Below, piece after piece: positions 11,040-21,052 of a stretch of DNA of 64,000 nucleotides. This DNA comes from Limnoperna fortunei (taxonomy: Eukaryota; Mollusca; Bivalvia; Mytilida; Modiolidae). The notes below the pieces were generated by a model that saw nothing but the letters and a program-made list of their open reading frames with translations, searched no databases and was not told where the DNA came from. A program made the position numbers and the translations under genes. The stretch's first letter is position 1. Every line of letters begins with the position of its first letter. The stretch covers positions 54,766,074 to 54,830,073 of the forward strand of contig OX104113.1 in the NCBI GenBank assembly GCA_944474755.1. The letters run 5' to 3'.

Positions 11040-12655
11040 TATAATGAGAAAGTAACTCCTATAAGAAATCATCTGAAAATTTCGGACCAATAAAGTGAAT
11101 TTTAGAACTTGTATCGTTTTTGCAATTTACAGTTTCACTCTTGGTTTTATATGTTTTAGGATACAGGACAACTCGAGGTTCACAGGAGCCCGTAATCGCT
11201 CACCTGGAAAACAAATTACTTCAACTTTATTCAAATTTTTACCATTTACAGTTTCAGTCTAGTTGTTATAGCTTTTAAGTTACTGGGCAAAAACTAAACA
11301 TTTCTTCAAACATTTTGATTTAGTACAATAAATCCCATAAGATGCCATCGGAGAATTTCTGAGAATAAATGATATGTAGGCCTTGTCCTTTAGGTTAATT
11401 TAATAATTTACCGTTTTACTCTAGGTGTTACAGACTTTAATTTATAACACAAAAACTTATTATTTGTCCAAATTCGTAATTAAAAGGCAATACCTCATCT
11501 AACAATTATGGACTAAGTGGTGATTTGTAGGCCTTCCGTTGCTAATCATTTGTGCAATTTAAAGTTTCAATCTAGCTGTTATGACATTTAAGTTACAGGG
11601 CAAAAACTACAAATTTCACAAACATGGTTTATTGAAGGGCAATAACTCCTATAAGGAGTTGTCTTACAATTTCAGACCAATTAAGTGAATTGTAGAGCTT
11701 GTATTGCTGATCATTTATGCCATTTACAAATTTACTATAGCAGTTATAGTTTTAAGTTACAGGACAGTAACAGAAAATTTTATTGAAAAATTGTCATTTA
11801 AGGGCAATAACTCCTATAAGAAGTCATCTGACAATTTCAAACCAACCAGTGAATTGTAGGACTTGTATTGCTGATCATTTTTGCAATTAACAGTTTCACT
11901 CTAGCTGTTATAGTTTTAAAATTGCATGGCAAAAACGGAAAATTTCATGAAAAAATTGTCATTAAAGGGCAATAACTCCTATAAGGAGTCATCTGACAAT
12001 TTCAAGCCAATAAAAATCAATTGTAGGGCCTGTATTTCTGCCTTTACAGCATCACTCTAGCTGTTATACTTTTTAAGTTACAGGACAAAAACTGACAATT
12101 TCATAACAAATTTTCATTTAAGGCCAATAACTCATATAAGGAGTCGTCTGACAATTTCAAACCAAGTAGTTGAATTGTAAGGCTTGTAATGCTGATAATT
12201 TTTGGTATTTACTGTTTCACTCTAGCTTTTATAGTTTTCAAGTTATATTGGAAATACTGAAAATTGTGTCAAAAATCGTCATTAAAGGGCAACAACTACC
12301 TAAGCCATTACACAACTTCACACTAATAGCAACTATTGTAGATCTCAATGTGCTGATCAATTGAAGTAACTGTTTTCTCTATAGCTATTATCATTTTTAA
12401 GATATTGAGTGAGAAAAAAATGCGTTATCATTTATGTTCTATTTTTAGTAACGGCGGCCATCTTTGTCTGTTGATCAACATCCTTGATACAAATTTGAAA
12501 CTAGGAACACTAAGGATGATTGTGGCCAAGTTTGAAACAAAATTGGCCCAGTGGTTTCAGAGGAGAAGATTTTTGAAACAGTTTACGACCTATGCCGGAC
12601 GACGGACGCCAAGTGATAGCGAAAACTCACATGGACCTTGAGTTGAAATGTCGAT
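11040..12655 (+). repeat. tandem-repeat element, 155-165 bp units
   Basis: Diverged direct repeats share 'gggcaataactcctataagg...gacaatttc' and 'ttcactctagctgttata'. The ctcct motif recurs at 11646, 11811, 11976 and 12131, so the spacing is 165, 165 and 155 bp. Near 11175 a sequence like the left end of the 25.9 kb element occurs (caggagcccgtaatcgctcacctgg). The right end (12520-12645) has the shared tail 'gtttcagaggagaagattt' and 'gacggacgccaagtgata'. No protein is encoded, so this is a non-autonomous element. I infer a pearl-like or Helitron-like type. Confidence 0.75.
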
Positions 12656-12719
12656 CAAGCGATCAACGATACTCCGCTACAATATTAAAACTTTTTTGCA
12701 ATAAATTCTCACACTAAAC

Positions 12720-13110
12720 AATTTGTTTGTCGACTGGTGATCTTCATCTTAAATAAAATTCTCCAGCATCAATAGGCTTCTATAAAGTTGAAATCAAACA
12801 CTTGTTGACTTATTGTCCGGAAACGTTTTGGTTTTTTTTTAAATTTGAAAAAAATGTTACCTTGAAATTTGACGGATTTTTCTCAAAATCGATAAGCTTC
12901 TTACCTACCTAATATGAAACTACTTCGCAAAGTTTCATTGAAATAAAATGCAAACGTTTTGGAAACGTCTTTTTGTAAAAAAAAAATCTCTACCTTTTTT
13001 TGGCAACTGTGACCTTGAAATTTGACGGATTTACCCAAATATCCATAAGCTTTATGGAATCAAGCTTTTTGAAATACACAATGTATTATCCGGAAACCAA
13101 ATTTGGACGG
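12720..13110 (+). repeat. degenerate interspersed repeat (two half-units)
   Basis: Two related stretches share 'tgaccttgaaatttgacgga' followed by 'taagctt'. The opening 'gtcgactggtga' and 'ctccagcatcaataggc' recur at 62270-62320, so it is a dispersed family. No coding capacity is visible. Confidence 0.6.
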
Positions 13111-13402
13111 ACGACATGAGGAACAATCTATACCTCGGACTTTCTTCCGACAGAGGTAATATAATTTTTGTGATTATTTTATTCAAAAGATTGTATATCC
13201 CAATTAATATCGACAATAAGTATGATTACAGTTTTTGTCAAATAAATAAATACATGATATGAATAAAGTACAACCGAGATTATTTTTAAGCTAATAAAAC
13301 AAATGTTGTTGACATTTTTTTTGCAAATGCGGTTTCAAAGAATCGATACATATAGCAGTTAGGGAATGCTCCTATTGATAACAACACTCCATGAAATGTT
13401 TT

Positions 13403-13426
13403 TTGCTTGCTTGCTTGCTTGCTTGC

Positions 13427-13493
<67 letters not shown>
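13403..13493. repeat. (TTGC)n(TTGA)n compound microsatellite
   Basis: About six TTGC units are followed directly by about sixteen TTGA units. It is followed by ttgttgtttaacgtcc, a phrase resembling SINE tails, so it may mark an old SINE tail on the minus strand. Confidence 0.95.
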
Positions 13494-13495
<2 letters not shown>

Positions 13496-13631
13496 GTTTA
13501 ACGTCCACCAGGCACGCCATAAAAGGTTCAACTCGGATAACATAATGCATTGAAGTATCGCTACGATAACATTTTAAAATTGGAGGAAAAGAAATTGTAA
13601 AACAAAATTTTGTGTTTTAAACAATGGTTTA

Positions 13632-13905
13632 GGGGGGGGGGCTCGTTGGCTGAGTGTTTAAGGTAGTTCTTTTACTATTGATCACGTGGTCTGTCAACAC
13701 TAAGATTGGGGGGTTCGATTCTCACTACAGGCAGGGCGTAATCGACTTTAATCTTAATTTACAAGGAATGCCAGTTTTCCTACCACAGGTCGGGGGATTT
13801 CTACGGGTACTCCGGCTTCCTCCCCCATAAAAACTGGACGCCACGATATAGCTGAAAAATTGCTGATAGTGCGTTAAACACCATTCAAACAAACAAACAA
13901 ACAAT
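13632..13905 (+). mobile_element. tRNA-derived SINE with target duplication
   Basis: The tRNA-like head has an A box (tggctgagtgtt, about 13647) and a B box (ggttcgattct, 13712-13722). The body continues through 'tactccggcttcctccccca' and 'agctgaaaaattgctgata' to a tail of aaac repeats. A flanking direct repeat, aaacaatggttta at 13619-13631 and aaacaatgatttta at 13899-13912, fits a target-site duplication. Related 3' ends occur at 31.83 kb (plus) and 59.0 kb (minus). It needs a LINE partner for movement. Confidence 0.82.
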
Positions 13906-14731
13906 GATTTTAGCAGTTTCATTTCCATGCATGCAATCGATGTGGGGCGATGCCATTGAAGATAAGTAAATGATCAAGTTTCTCATATCTAGGTTAGTTG
14001 CTAGATGTAGTGTACAAAAACTACTGTACCTTGAGATATTTCAATTTGATAAATTATGCAAAGACATCTCGTTAACATCGCATTCCTTGCGAATTATCTA
14101 GTCAAACATTGTGAATAGTTTTTCGCATTCAGTAAGCAAAATGCTCTGCATTCATTGCCTTCAGATTGTACTGGGGGTAAGGAATTCGGAGTAATTACTG
14201 TTAACTCATCACAATCATCAACTGTAACAGAAATAACAGGTTGGTATTGACTCAAACTGGAAACCCGTAACGACCAATATTGGAACAATCTGAGCCGGAA
14301 TGAATTTATTAAATAAAAAGAGGAGCTGCAGATGTTTATCGAAGAAAATACTCAATTAGGACTTTCGTCTGCGCTGTTCCTAGTACAATAACTATGGTAA
14401 TAATTAATGTGTGCTTTCATAATGGCCCAGTTATATGTCCAAGATTTGTAATAATGCGGACAGAGGAAGGGACAACGCTGAGGGCAATTAGAGCCTTCCA
14501 AAGCCCATTATTGCAGCTCAAGACCATAAATGAGTCTTTATGAAAGCATTCATTCCATAATAATTTATTCACCACTTACCAGTGGCGTATCTCGACTAGT
14601 TACAATAATGATTCACAATTTAACTAGGCGGGTCCGGGAACAAGCCCCCGCCCCTGGAAAAATAATTTTGAAAACAATTGTGCAATTTGGTGCATTTTGG
14701 AGAGTTCTAAATGTGCTTTATTTATCACTTT

Positions 14732-14756
14732 AAATGGACAGTTTATTGATTGCAGT
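14732..14756. repeat. 25-bp LINE target-site duplication, left copy
   Basis: Starts aaatggacagtttattg and is identical over all 25 bases to 17480-17504. The pair brackets the LINE relic. Confidence 0.88.
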
Positions 14757-14852
14757 GATAGAAGAGTTCTAAAGGTGCTTTATTTTTTATTTTTCCCGGT
14801 AGGAGTGTACTCGCATCTTGAGTGTTGATACTCTGCACAGTTAAAAGGTCTG

Positions 14853-16460
14853 CTATTTACAATTAAAACACTGGTTGCTTTTTACATCTCGGACTGGACA
14901 GGTAGGGTAAGTGACCCTAACCCGGCCTGGAACTGTTCGATGGTAGGCAGGTTCCTTACTGCTGGTGGTATAAGGTTCCAGGTGGCAATTGCCCTTGGGA
15001 AGAAGGAAAATCATGGTGATTCTGGCTTTAGCTCGTCTTTGTTCATGGGATTTCCAGCCGAGACGATTGATCATATCTGTGACTGATCCTGGTTCGCGAT
15101 CGTAGAAGTTGTTGTAGACGAACCGTGCTCCTCGTCTTTGGATGGATTCTAGCTGGTTGGTTTGGTTTTTGTTGTATGGATCCTATACTACACTGTCAAA
15201 TTCTATGGTAGGTCCTACTAGAGTGGTGTAAGCTGCTACCTTAACTTCATGGGGACAAGAATGTATGTTCCGTCTTAGGAATTCGATGGTGCGATTCGCT
15301 TTAGCGGTGATGGAGTTGATATAGTTAAGGTCTTTACTGATGGTGACGCCTAGGTATTTGCTGTCTATTGTTTCTTGTAGTACTTGGTCGTGGAGTTTGT
15401 AGATGCATTTCCTGGTTGATCTTTTCTTGGTGATGTGAATGGTATAGCACTTGTCAGCGTTGAAGGACGTTCCCAAGTTTGGAATCGGATGAGATCTTTC
15501 TGTATTTCGTCCTGGTCTGAGCTGGAATTACTTACTTTATATAGCAGGCAGTCATCAGGAAAAAGACGAGCATGTGATGATACAACATCTGGGAGGTCGT
15601 TGATGAAGACAAGGAACAGTAAAGTGCCTAGTACTATTCCTTGCAGGACTCCAATGTCTACATCGCTGGTTGATGAAATAGTGCCTTCAAGGAGAAATTG
15701 CTGTGACCCATCCATAAGGAAGTTTTGGATCCAAGCTTTAGTGGTGTCTCTAGTGCCGCAGTGGTCAAGTTTAATCAGTAGTCTTCTGTGTGGCACGTTG
15801 TCGAATTCTTTTGAAAAGTCTATTCGTATTCCGTCAATTTATTTGCTGACAAAGTTTTGCTATGTCTTGTACCGTTGTGATGAGCTGGGTTTCACATGAT
15901 CGTTTGGCTCTAAAACCGTGCTGGGTGTCGGAAAGTATATCAAATACTGAAAGGTGGTCCATGATGTTGCTGCTGTGGATAATGTGCTCTAACATTTGCT
16001 GCATATAGATGTTAAGGACACTTGTCTGTAGTTTGATGCCTTCGACTTATCCACTTTCTTAAAGATAGGAACAATGCTGGCTGATCTCCAATCTAATGGA
16101 ACTATACCAGTGTCTAGCGAAGCTTGGAATATCCTTGTGACTGCTGGTGATATGATGTCAGCTACCTCTCGTAATAATCTTGGCGTTATAGCATCGGGTC
16201 CTGCTGCCTTGTGTATTTTCAGGTTGGCTTATATTTTGTGAACTCCATTTTCTGCTTTCTTAATGTCTGCCATTGATGGTATCTTCTTCCTACTTTGGGT
16301 AGGTTGTTAATGTCGTCATGAGTATATGCTGATTTAAGTTGATCATTAAGAATTTCTGCTTTTTTGCTGGCTTCACTGTAAATAATTCCGTCTGATACTC
16401 TTAAGGCTGCCACTCCTGAGTTTTCCTGTTTCTTGGACTTAATGAACGACAAGAAGCGTT
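14853..16460 (-). pseudogene. LINE reverse transcriptase, broken
   Basis: Pieces in order: KSKKQENSGVAALR...AEILNDQLKSAYTHD (16445-16330), the usual lead-in to the RT. Then GVLQGIVLGTLLFLVFINDL and RLFPDDCLLYK (15660-15530), where the catalytic FADD box reads FPDD. Then NADKCYTIHITKKR and KYLGVTISKDLN (15470-15330) with the thumb-like TAKANRTIEFLRRN. Then RGARFVYNNFYDREPGS and MINRLGWKSHEQRRAKAR near 15130-15000. At least three frame changes separate these. The Pro in place of Ala next to the catalytic Asp pair, with the stops, means that it is not functional. Confidence 0.88.
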
Positions 16461-16479
16461 AAGGGTTTTCAGTTTTCTC

Positions 16480-16790
16480 TGGGCTAATGATGTTCCATAT
16501 GTTTTCGTTGTATGATGATCTGGATTTGTGTATCAACAAGTACAATGTCGTGATCGCTGATTCTTGGTAATGGTTTGCATTTGTTAATTAAGCTGGAGTC
16601 AGTGGTGAGTTCAATGTCCAAGATGTTGTCAAGCTATGTAGAAAAATCAATAGTTTGTTCAATGAAACTACACGTCAAAGGTGTCTGTTGAGATCATTTC
16701 AGATGAATGTATTGTGTTGTTGAGCCAGGTCTCTGTCCCTGCCACAATGTCTGCTTCAGTGGAGTTTGGTAGATCTCGAAGTTCAACTTT
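16480..16790 (-). pseudogene. LINE endonuclease ends, middle deleted
   Basis: The minus strand reads LRDLPNSTEADIVAGTETWL at about 16780-16720, where the Glu of ETWL is a catalytic residue of these endonucleases. It then passes to LDNILDIELTTDSSLI and RISDHDIVLVDTQ at about 16630-16535, where SDH is the C-terminal catalytic motif. Only about 40 bases separate the two, instead of roughly 150 residues, so a large in-element deletion has joined the two ends. Confidence 0.72.
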
Positions 16791-16791
16791 T

Positions 16792-17430
16792 TTATTCCGA
16801 ATAATTTAAAAGTTTATGTTCAGGAAACGTTGGCCAATGTATTCCTGGTTTTTGTTTCGGTTTCGCTGATGATGCTATTGGACTTTTGATTGAAGAAATA
16901 CTGAAATCAAGATTGTTTGTTGAGGTGTTGCTAGTTGTGTCTGGTTCATTTTCAAGCAGCAGTGAGCTAAACTGGTTGTCATCAGAGATAATGGATGCAT
17001 ATAGTACCGAACTATGATTAGGAGTGTTGCAGGTCTTGCAAACCCAGGCAAGGAAAGAATTCGCTAGTCTGATGTATGAGCTAGTGTTCATTGAAATGCA
17101 TGCTTGATGATACCACAGGTCATAATGGTCGCAGGCAATACCATTTTGTCCCAACGGACTGCCTTGTTACATATTTGAGGTACTTGGCTTTAGTTCCAGG
17201 GTTAATTTCAACTTGACCACTCAAAAGAAGGAGTAGCGATATTGTTTGATGGAGTTTTTGGTCACTGTGTTTGCTGGTAAAGGGGGGGGGGTATGGATTT
17301 TGTTTTTTGAACAGGTACACAAATTTAATCCATACATATGTGCTGTGTTTGATATTGATGCATGTTTTCTGGTGGATGTGACGTTTCCTTGCTTGCCAGT
17401 ATAATAAGGATACCTTGGTAAGATGTTCAT
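16792..17430 (-). pseudogene. LINE N-terminal region: 2A-like motif and PHD-like finger
   Basis: Near 17218-17192 the minus strand reads SLLLLLSGQVEINPGT, close to the 2A consensus D-x-E-x-N-P-G-P. Directly after it come a Cys-poor remnant and GIACDHYDLWYHQACI...WVCKTC (17140-17030), a PHD-type C...C..W.H..C...W.C..C pattern. In known animal CR1-like elements a 2A-like sequence sits at the N-terminus of a protein with such a finger. Here the Asp is Gln and the final Pro is Thr, so separation activity would be lost. Confidence 0.72.
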
Positions 17431-17479
17431 GTTTGCCTCTCGTGAGATGTAAACTTCAATGGCTGCAGATTAGTACTGC

Positions 17480-17504
17480 AAATGGACAGTTTATTGATTG
17501 CAGT
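17480..17504. repeat. 25-bp LINE target-site duplication, right copy
   Basis: Identical to 14732-14756 over all 25 bases, adjoining the 5' end of the LINE relic. Confidence 0.88.
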
Positions 17505-17682
17505 AATAAATTGCATTATTGTTGTCAATATCATGTGTATTCCCGTATCGGCAGCTACGCCCCTGCTTACTATACAAATAACCTCTTTCCTATTGTATTC
17601 ATTTAAATACTGTTTTTAAAAAAAATCAACATTAATCATTTATTAATAAAATATTTGCGAGGTCCCAGATAAGAGATTTTAA

Positions 17683-18585
17683 AACCAGATGCTCTTAAGA
17701 GCCTGTATCGCTCACCTGATTTTATAGGTAATCAAGATGGCCTTCTCTGATGTTAAACTAAGTACTGTAATTTTCAATAACTTCAAACAGGACCATCCAA
17801 ACAATATTGCTAGTAACTTTTTCCATTGGTTAACCGGTTTCAGAGAAGGAGCCTTTTAAAACGTTTTCCCATGGGGTCTAATGTTAAACATAGTGCTGTG
17901 GTGTTGGCCCTTTTGATTTGCCGATTGCCATAAAATAATTAACTTATAGATGACCATCTAAACAATATTGGTAGTAATTTTTGTTTCGATCGGTTCACTG
18001 GTTTTAGAGAAGAAGCCTTTTAAAATTTTGTTTCCCATAGGGTCCATTGTTAAACTAAGTCCTTCGGTGGCGGCCATTTTGAATTTAAGATTGGATAAAA
18101 AAGCATAAACTTTATAGAGGACCATCCAAACAATGTTGCTGGTAAGTTTTGGTTCCATTGGTTACAAGTTTCAGAGAAAAACCCTTTTTAAACTTTTTTC
18201 CATTGGGTCCTATGTTAAACTAAGTCCAGCGGTTGCAACCATTTTGAATTTCTGATTGGTATAGAAACCATAATCTTTATAGAGGACCATCCAAAAAATA
18301 TTGCCAGTAACATTTGTTTTGATTGGTTAACCGGTTTAAGAGAAGAAGTCTTTTTTAACTTTTTCCCACAGGGTCGTATGTTAAAGTAAGTCCTGCGGTA
18401 TTAGTTTTCAAATCCAAATTAAAAAAAACAATACCTTTGTAAAAGTCCACCCAATGAACAGTATGGCCAAGTTTGGATTCAATTGGCCAAGTGGTTTCAG
18501 AGAAGAAGATTAAAATGTAAAACGTTTACAGACGCCGACGACGACGGACGCTAAGTGATGTCGGCAATCTTTATTTTGTATTTTA
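17683..18585 (+). repeat. tandem-repeat element, 167-bp family, degraded copy
   Basis: The left end 'gctcttaagagcctgtatcg' followed by 'ctcacctgattttatagg' matches 25866 onward. Five or so diverged units follow, each with 'tgttaaactaagtcc', 'ccattttgaattt', 'gaggaccatccaaacaata' and 'ggtttcagagaagaagcc'. The right tail has 'agacgccgacgacgacggac' and breaks off before the terminal hairpin seen in the 27.3 kb copy. Short minus-strand open frames inside are by-products of the repeat. Confidence 0.85.
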
Positions 18586-19092
18586 TTAATGATTTCCCAT
18601 AATGGCGATATGTGAGCAATTAATTCACATTCCTATTTAACATAATAACACTTATGTGGCTGATAAATGTTTAATATTAAATATTTACATTAAACTTTTA
18701 TGTAGTGTGTATATTCATTATTCAGGAACTATGCTTGGAAATGTAGGAACATTTGCATCATCCGAGTATTTGTGTGAATATGGGCAAATGGATGGGGATC
18801 GATCTTTTATAAAACTTGTAAGGATATGTTAGGTTTGCTATGAGTGGGAGACAATTAATTTCTAATATGTATGAATTTATAATTCTATTTTATCATCTTT
18901 TATTTCTATTTAAGAACAATTTTAATTTTATATTAAAATTTAAGATTAAAAACTTGACATTTTACCAGTATCAAAACAAACATACATTTGAAACTAGTGT
19001 GTAATCGTAGAAATATTACTTAATTATGATTCAATTTTATCTTTTAAATAGATTTTCTCTGTTTTACTGTTAACTGTTAAAACAACATACAC
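18586..19092. other. AT-rich DNA, nothing recognised
   Basis: No gene or terminal repeat seen. A 13-bp sequence ttaactgttaaaa at 19070-19082 recurs at 24422-24434, on the other side of the DIRS element. Confidence 0.6.
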
Positions 19093-19113
19093 GTTTTTAT
19101 TACAATAAATACG

Positions 19114-19241
19114 TTACCATCATAAATTTAGATATTCTCCCTATTCGCAGCTTGTGAACCGGAAGTACTACAAATAAAATACCCTTTGAGACAACCCCCA
19201 TTCCCACCTGGCGCATGTGCACCCATACTCTCCATCATTTT
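19114..19241 (+). repeat. left inverted terminal repeat (128 bp)
   Basis: Starts ttaccatcataaattta and ends ctctccatcatttt. Perfect reverse complement of 24249-24376. Confidence 0.97.
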
Positions 19242-19397
19242 TTCCGGTTTCACCAAACAGCTTGCACGTGAATTTGTTGCAGTCTTAGTCTGTAATATAC
19301 GGAAGAGTTTGTGAAGATTTATTGTATAATAATTATATTATTACTTAATTTTGTGAAGAGTTCAGGTAATATTTAGAAAAATTAGACTTACTTGAAC

Positions 19398-21052
19398 ATG
19401 TCAATGTCACAAAACATCGGTGACAAGGAGGAGGACGGAATAGAATTGTCACCGTGGCGGTCATTGACCACCACGGATGAATTTTGGGATAAGAGTGTAG
19501 CCCCTGATGCTTCCTTTCTTCCAGGGTTTACTGCTTCCGCCCCTCGTAGCTCGGCCTCTCAGCTTAGGCTTTCGGCGGTTAATAAGGCTACCCATACCAT
19601 TACAAGACCAGTAGACTCCGTGGTAAGTTCGGTGGTAAGTTCTGTCTCCACTTCTGAGACTTTTCCCACGGGAATAAGGAGCGATTCCTTTACCAGGTCA
19701 AGGTGGCCTTTAAATTATCAGTATCCACCTCTGCCGGGCTACCCCCCTTATGACCCTTTTTCCTTGCCCCCTGGTTGGCAAGGTTCTAGGGACATGGCTA
19801 GTCGGGTGCCTTTAGAGTCTTCCCCTAGTGAAGATATAAAGGCCCTGACATGTTCTATTTCCAAGTTGCAAGCGGTGGTTAATGCCCAATTCTTGCAATT
19901 AGGGAATCGAATATCTCTCCTGGAAAATAGGACTCCTTCTTTTTCTGAGTCATCCAATTTAGCTACCCAGGCGCCTACTGCTATCCAGGAGGAGAGTGAT
20001 AGCATTTCTCTGGCTCCTCGTAGTCAAGAAGCGGTTTTCTTGTCAGAGGATGAGGATTCTCTTTCTGCAACAGCAGATCCTCTATCTCCTGTTGCACAGG
20101 ATTCTCCATCTTCGGTTCCAGATTCTCTGAGGAATAGGGTGTATGCCATTCAGAGGGGGCTTGGTAGCTTCCCTCTTTCCTCCCCTCCTCATAAGACCAT
20201 TCCACCGTCTGATTTTATGACGTGTTCTGGTCTTGTTAAGGACAACCCTAAGGGTTATAGGTCCTTTCCAGAGTCTGGACATTTCAAGTCTGCCTTCTTG
20301 ACTATTAATTCTACTTTCCAGGAGTTAGCTTCTTCAACTCCTCAGAAGTTCACTGGTTTTGGTCCTCTGTCTTTCCCAGGTAAGGTCAAGCCGAGGGATT
20401 TTGAGATCCACGGTTCTTCCATGGGAAAGTTGGCCCCAGCAGTTGATAAGGCTTTTTCTGGGGTTTTGGGTTCTAAACCAGTGGACGGTTTGAGGTTATC
20501 TCAGGCTTGTGGGCAAAGTCGGAGAACAACCTCAGACTTTTGTCTTCAGTACTCCAGAATGCTGAGCATTTTTTGGCAGCGGCTGGAACCTTGCTGAAAG
20601 ACAAGGGAGAGGAGTTTAACGAGCTTAAAGCTTTTCTCCTGCAAGTGGATGGTAGCCTAGGGGCCTCGCAGTTACTGTTGCTTGGCACTCTGGCTAACTT
20701 TTCCTTTGCCAAGAGGCAAGAGATTTTAGAAAAATCTCCCGTCTCTGAGGTTTTGCAGGAGTCGTTGTTATTTTCTCCTCTTTTTCAAGAGAAGTTGTTT
20801 GGGATGTCCTTGGATAAACTTCATACTGAGGTTAACAAGGCCCCTCACACTGTGAAAGTTGATGTTCAACTTTCCGATGGTAAGAGGAAAGTGTCGACGT
20901 CTCAGTCACACTCCTCCTCTGCCAAACCTCAGGGTTCAGTATCTCGGCCCACACTTGGTGGGAAGAGATCAGCTAACCCTAGTTCTGTTGTTCCTTCTTC
21001 TTCTGCTGGCAAGAAGCGCAGATTTGTGAGGAGGAAGAAACAGCAGAAATGA
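19398..21052 (+). pseudogene. DIRS Gag-like protein, one internal frameshift
   Basis: The first ATG of the frame is at 19398. The protein is Ser/Pro/Thr-rich with no recognised domain, as is typical for DIRS Gag, and ends in a basic tail (GKRSA..., KKRRFVRRKKQQK) that could bind nucleic acid or direct nuclear import. The first frame runs to 20597, but homology leaves it near 20500 and continues in the -1 frame (WAKSENNLRLLSSVLQNAEH) to TGA at 21050-21052. The minus-strand relic at about 8640 reads across this point in one frame and has one more base, so the break is a one-base deletion in this copy. The relic and this copy share KSFPES/RSFPES and GKRSA blocks. Confidence 0.82.
21047..21052 (+). 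other. gag stop with +1 pol overlap (AAA TGA T)
   Basis: Gag ends CAG AAA TGA; pol is open in the +1 frame from AAT GAT GGG. Pol has no ATG before its residue 110 (KMRPVLDL), so it needs either +1 frameshifting here or another mode of initiation. The 8.1 kb relic shows the same geometry at AAA TAG. Confidence 0.65.

Larger units (their letters stand above)
14757..17479 (-). mobile_element. LINE (CR1/jockey-like) relic with PHD finger and 2A-like motif
   Basis: A minus-strand non-LTR retrotransposon of about 2.7 kb bounded by a perfect 25-bp direct repeat. In element order it holds a 2A-like motif, a PHD-like Cys/His finger, the two ends of an apurinic-type endonuclease, a linker, RT and a C-terminal region. 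The middle of the endonuclease is missing. The RT catalytic box is changed. All frames are broken. A T-rich plus-strand stretch near 14782 could be the A-rich 3' tail. The family is judged from motif style (GV.QG.VLG..LF, F.DD, YLGV) and is not assigned to a named clade. Confidence 0.88.

Noticed and set aside
13286..13550. Two minus-strand frames with repeated Ser-Ile-Asn-Gln and Ala-Ser-Lys-Gln
   Set aside because: They are translations of the (TTGA)n and (TTGC)n microsatellite.
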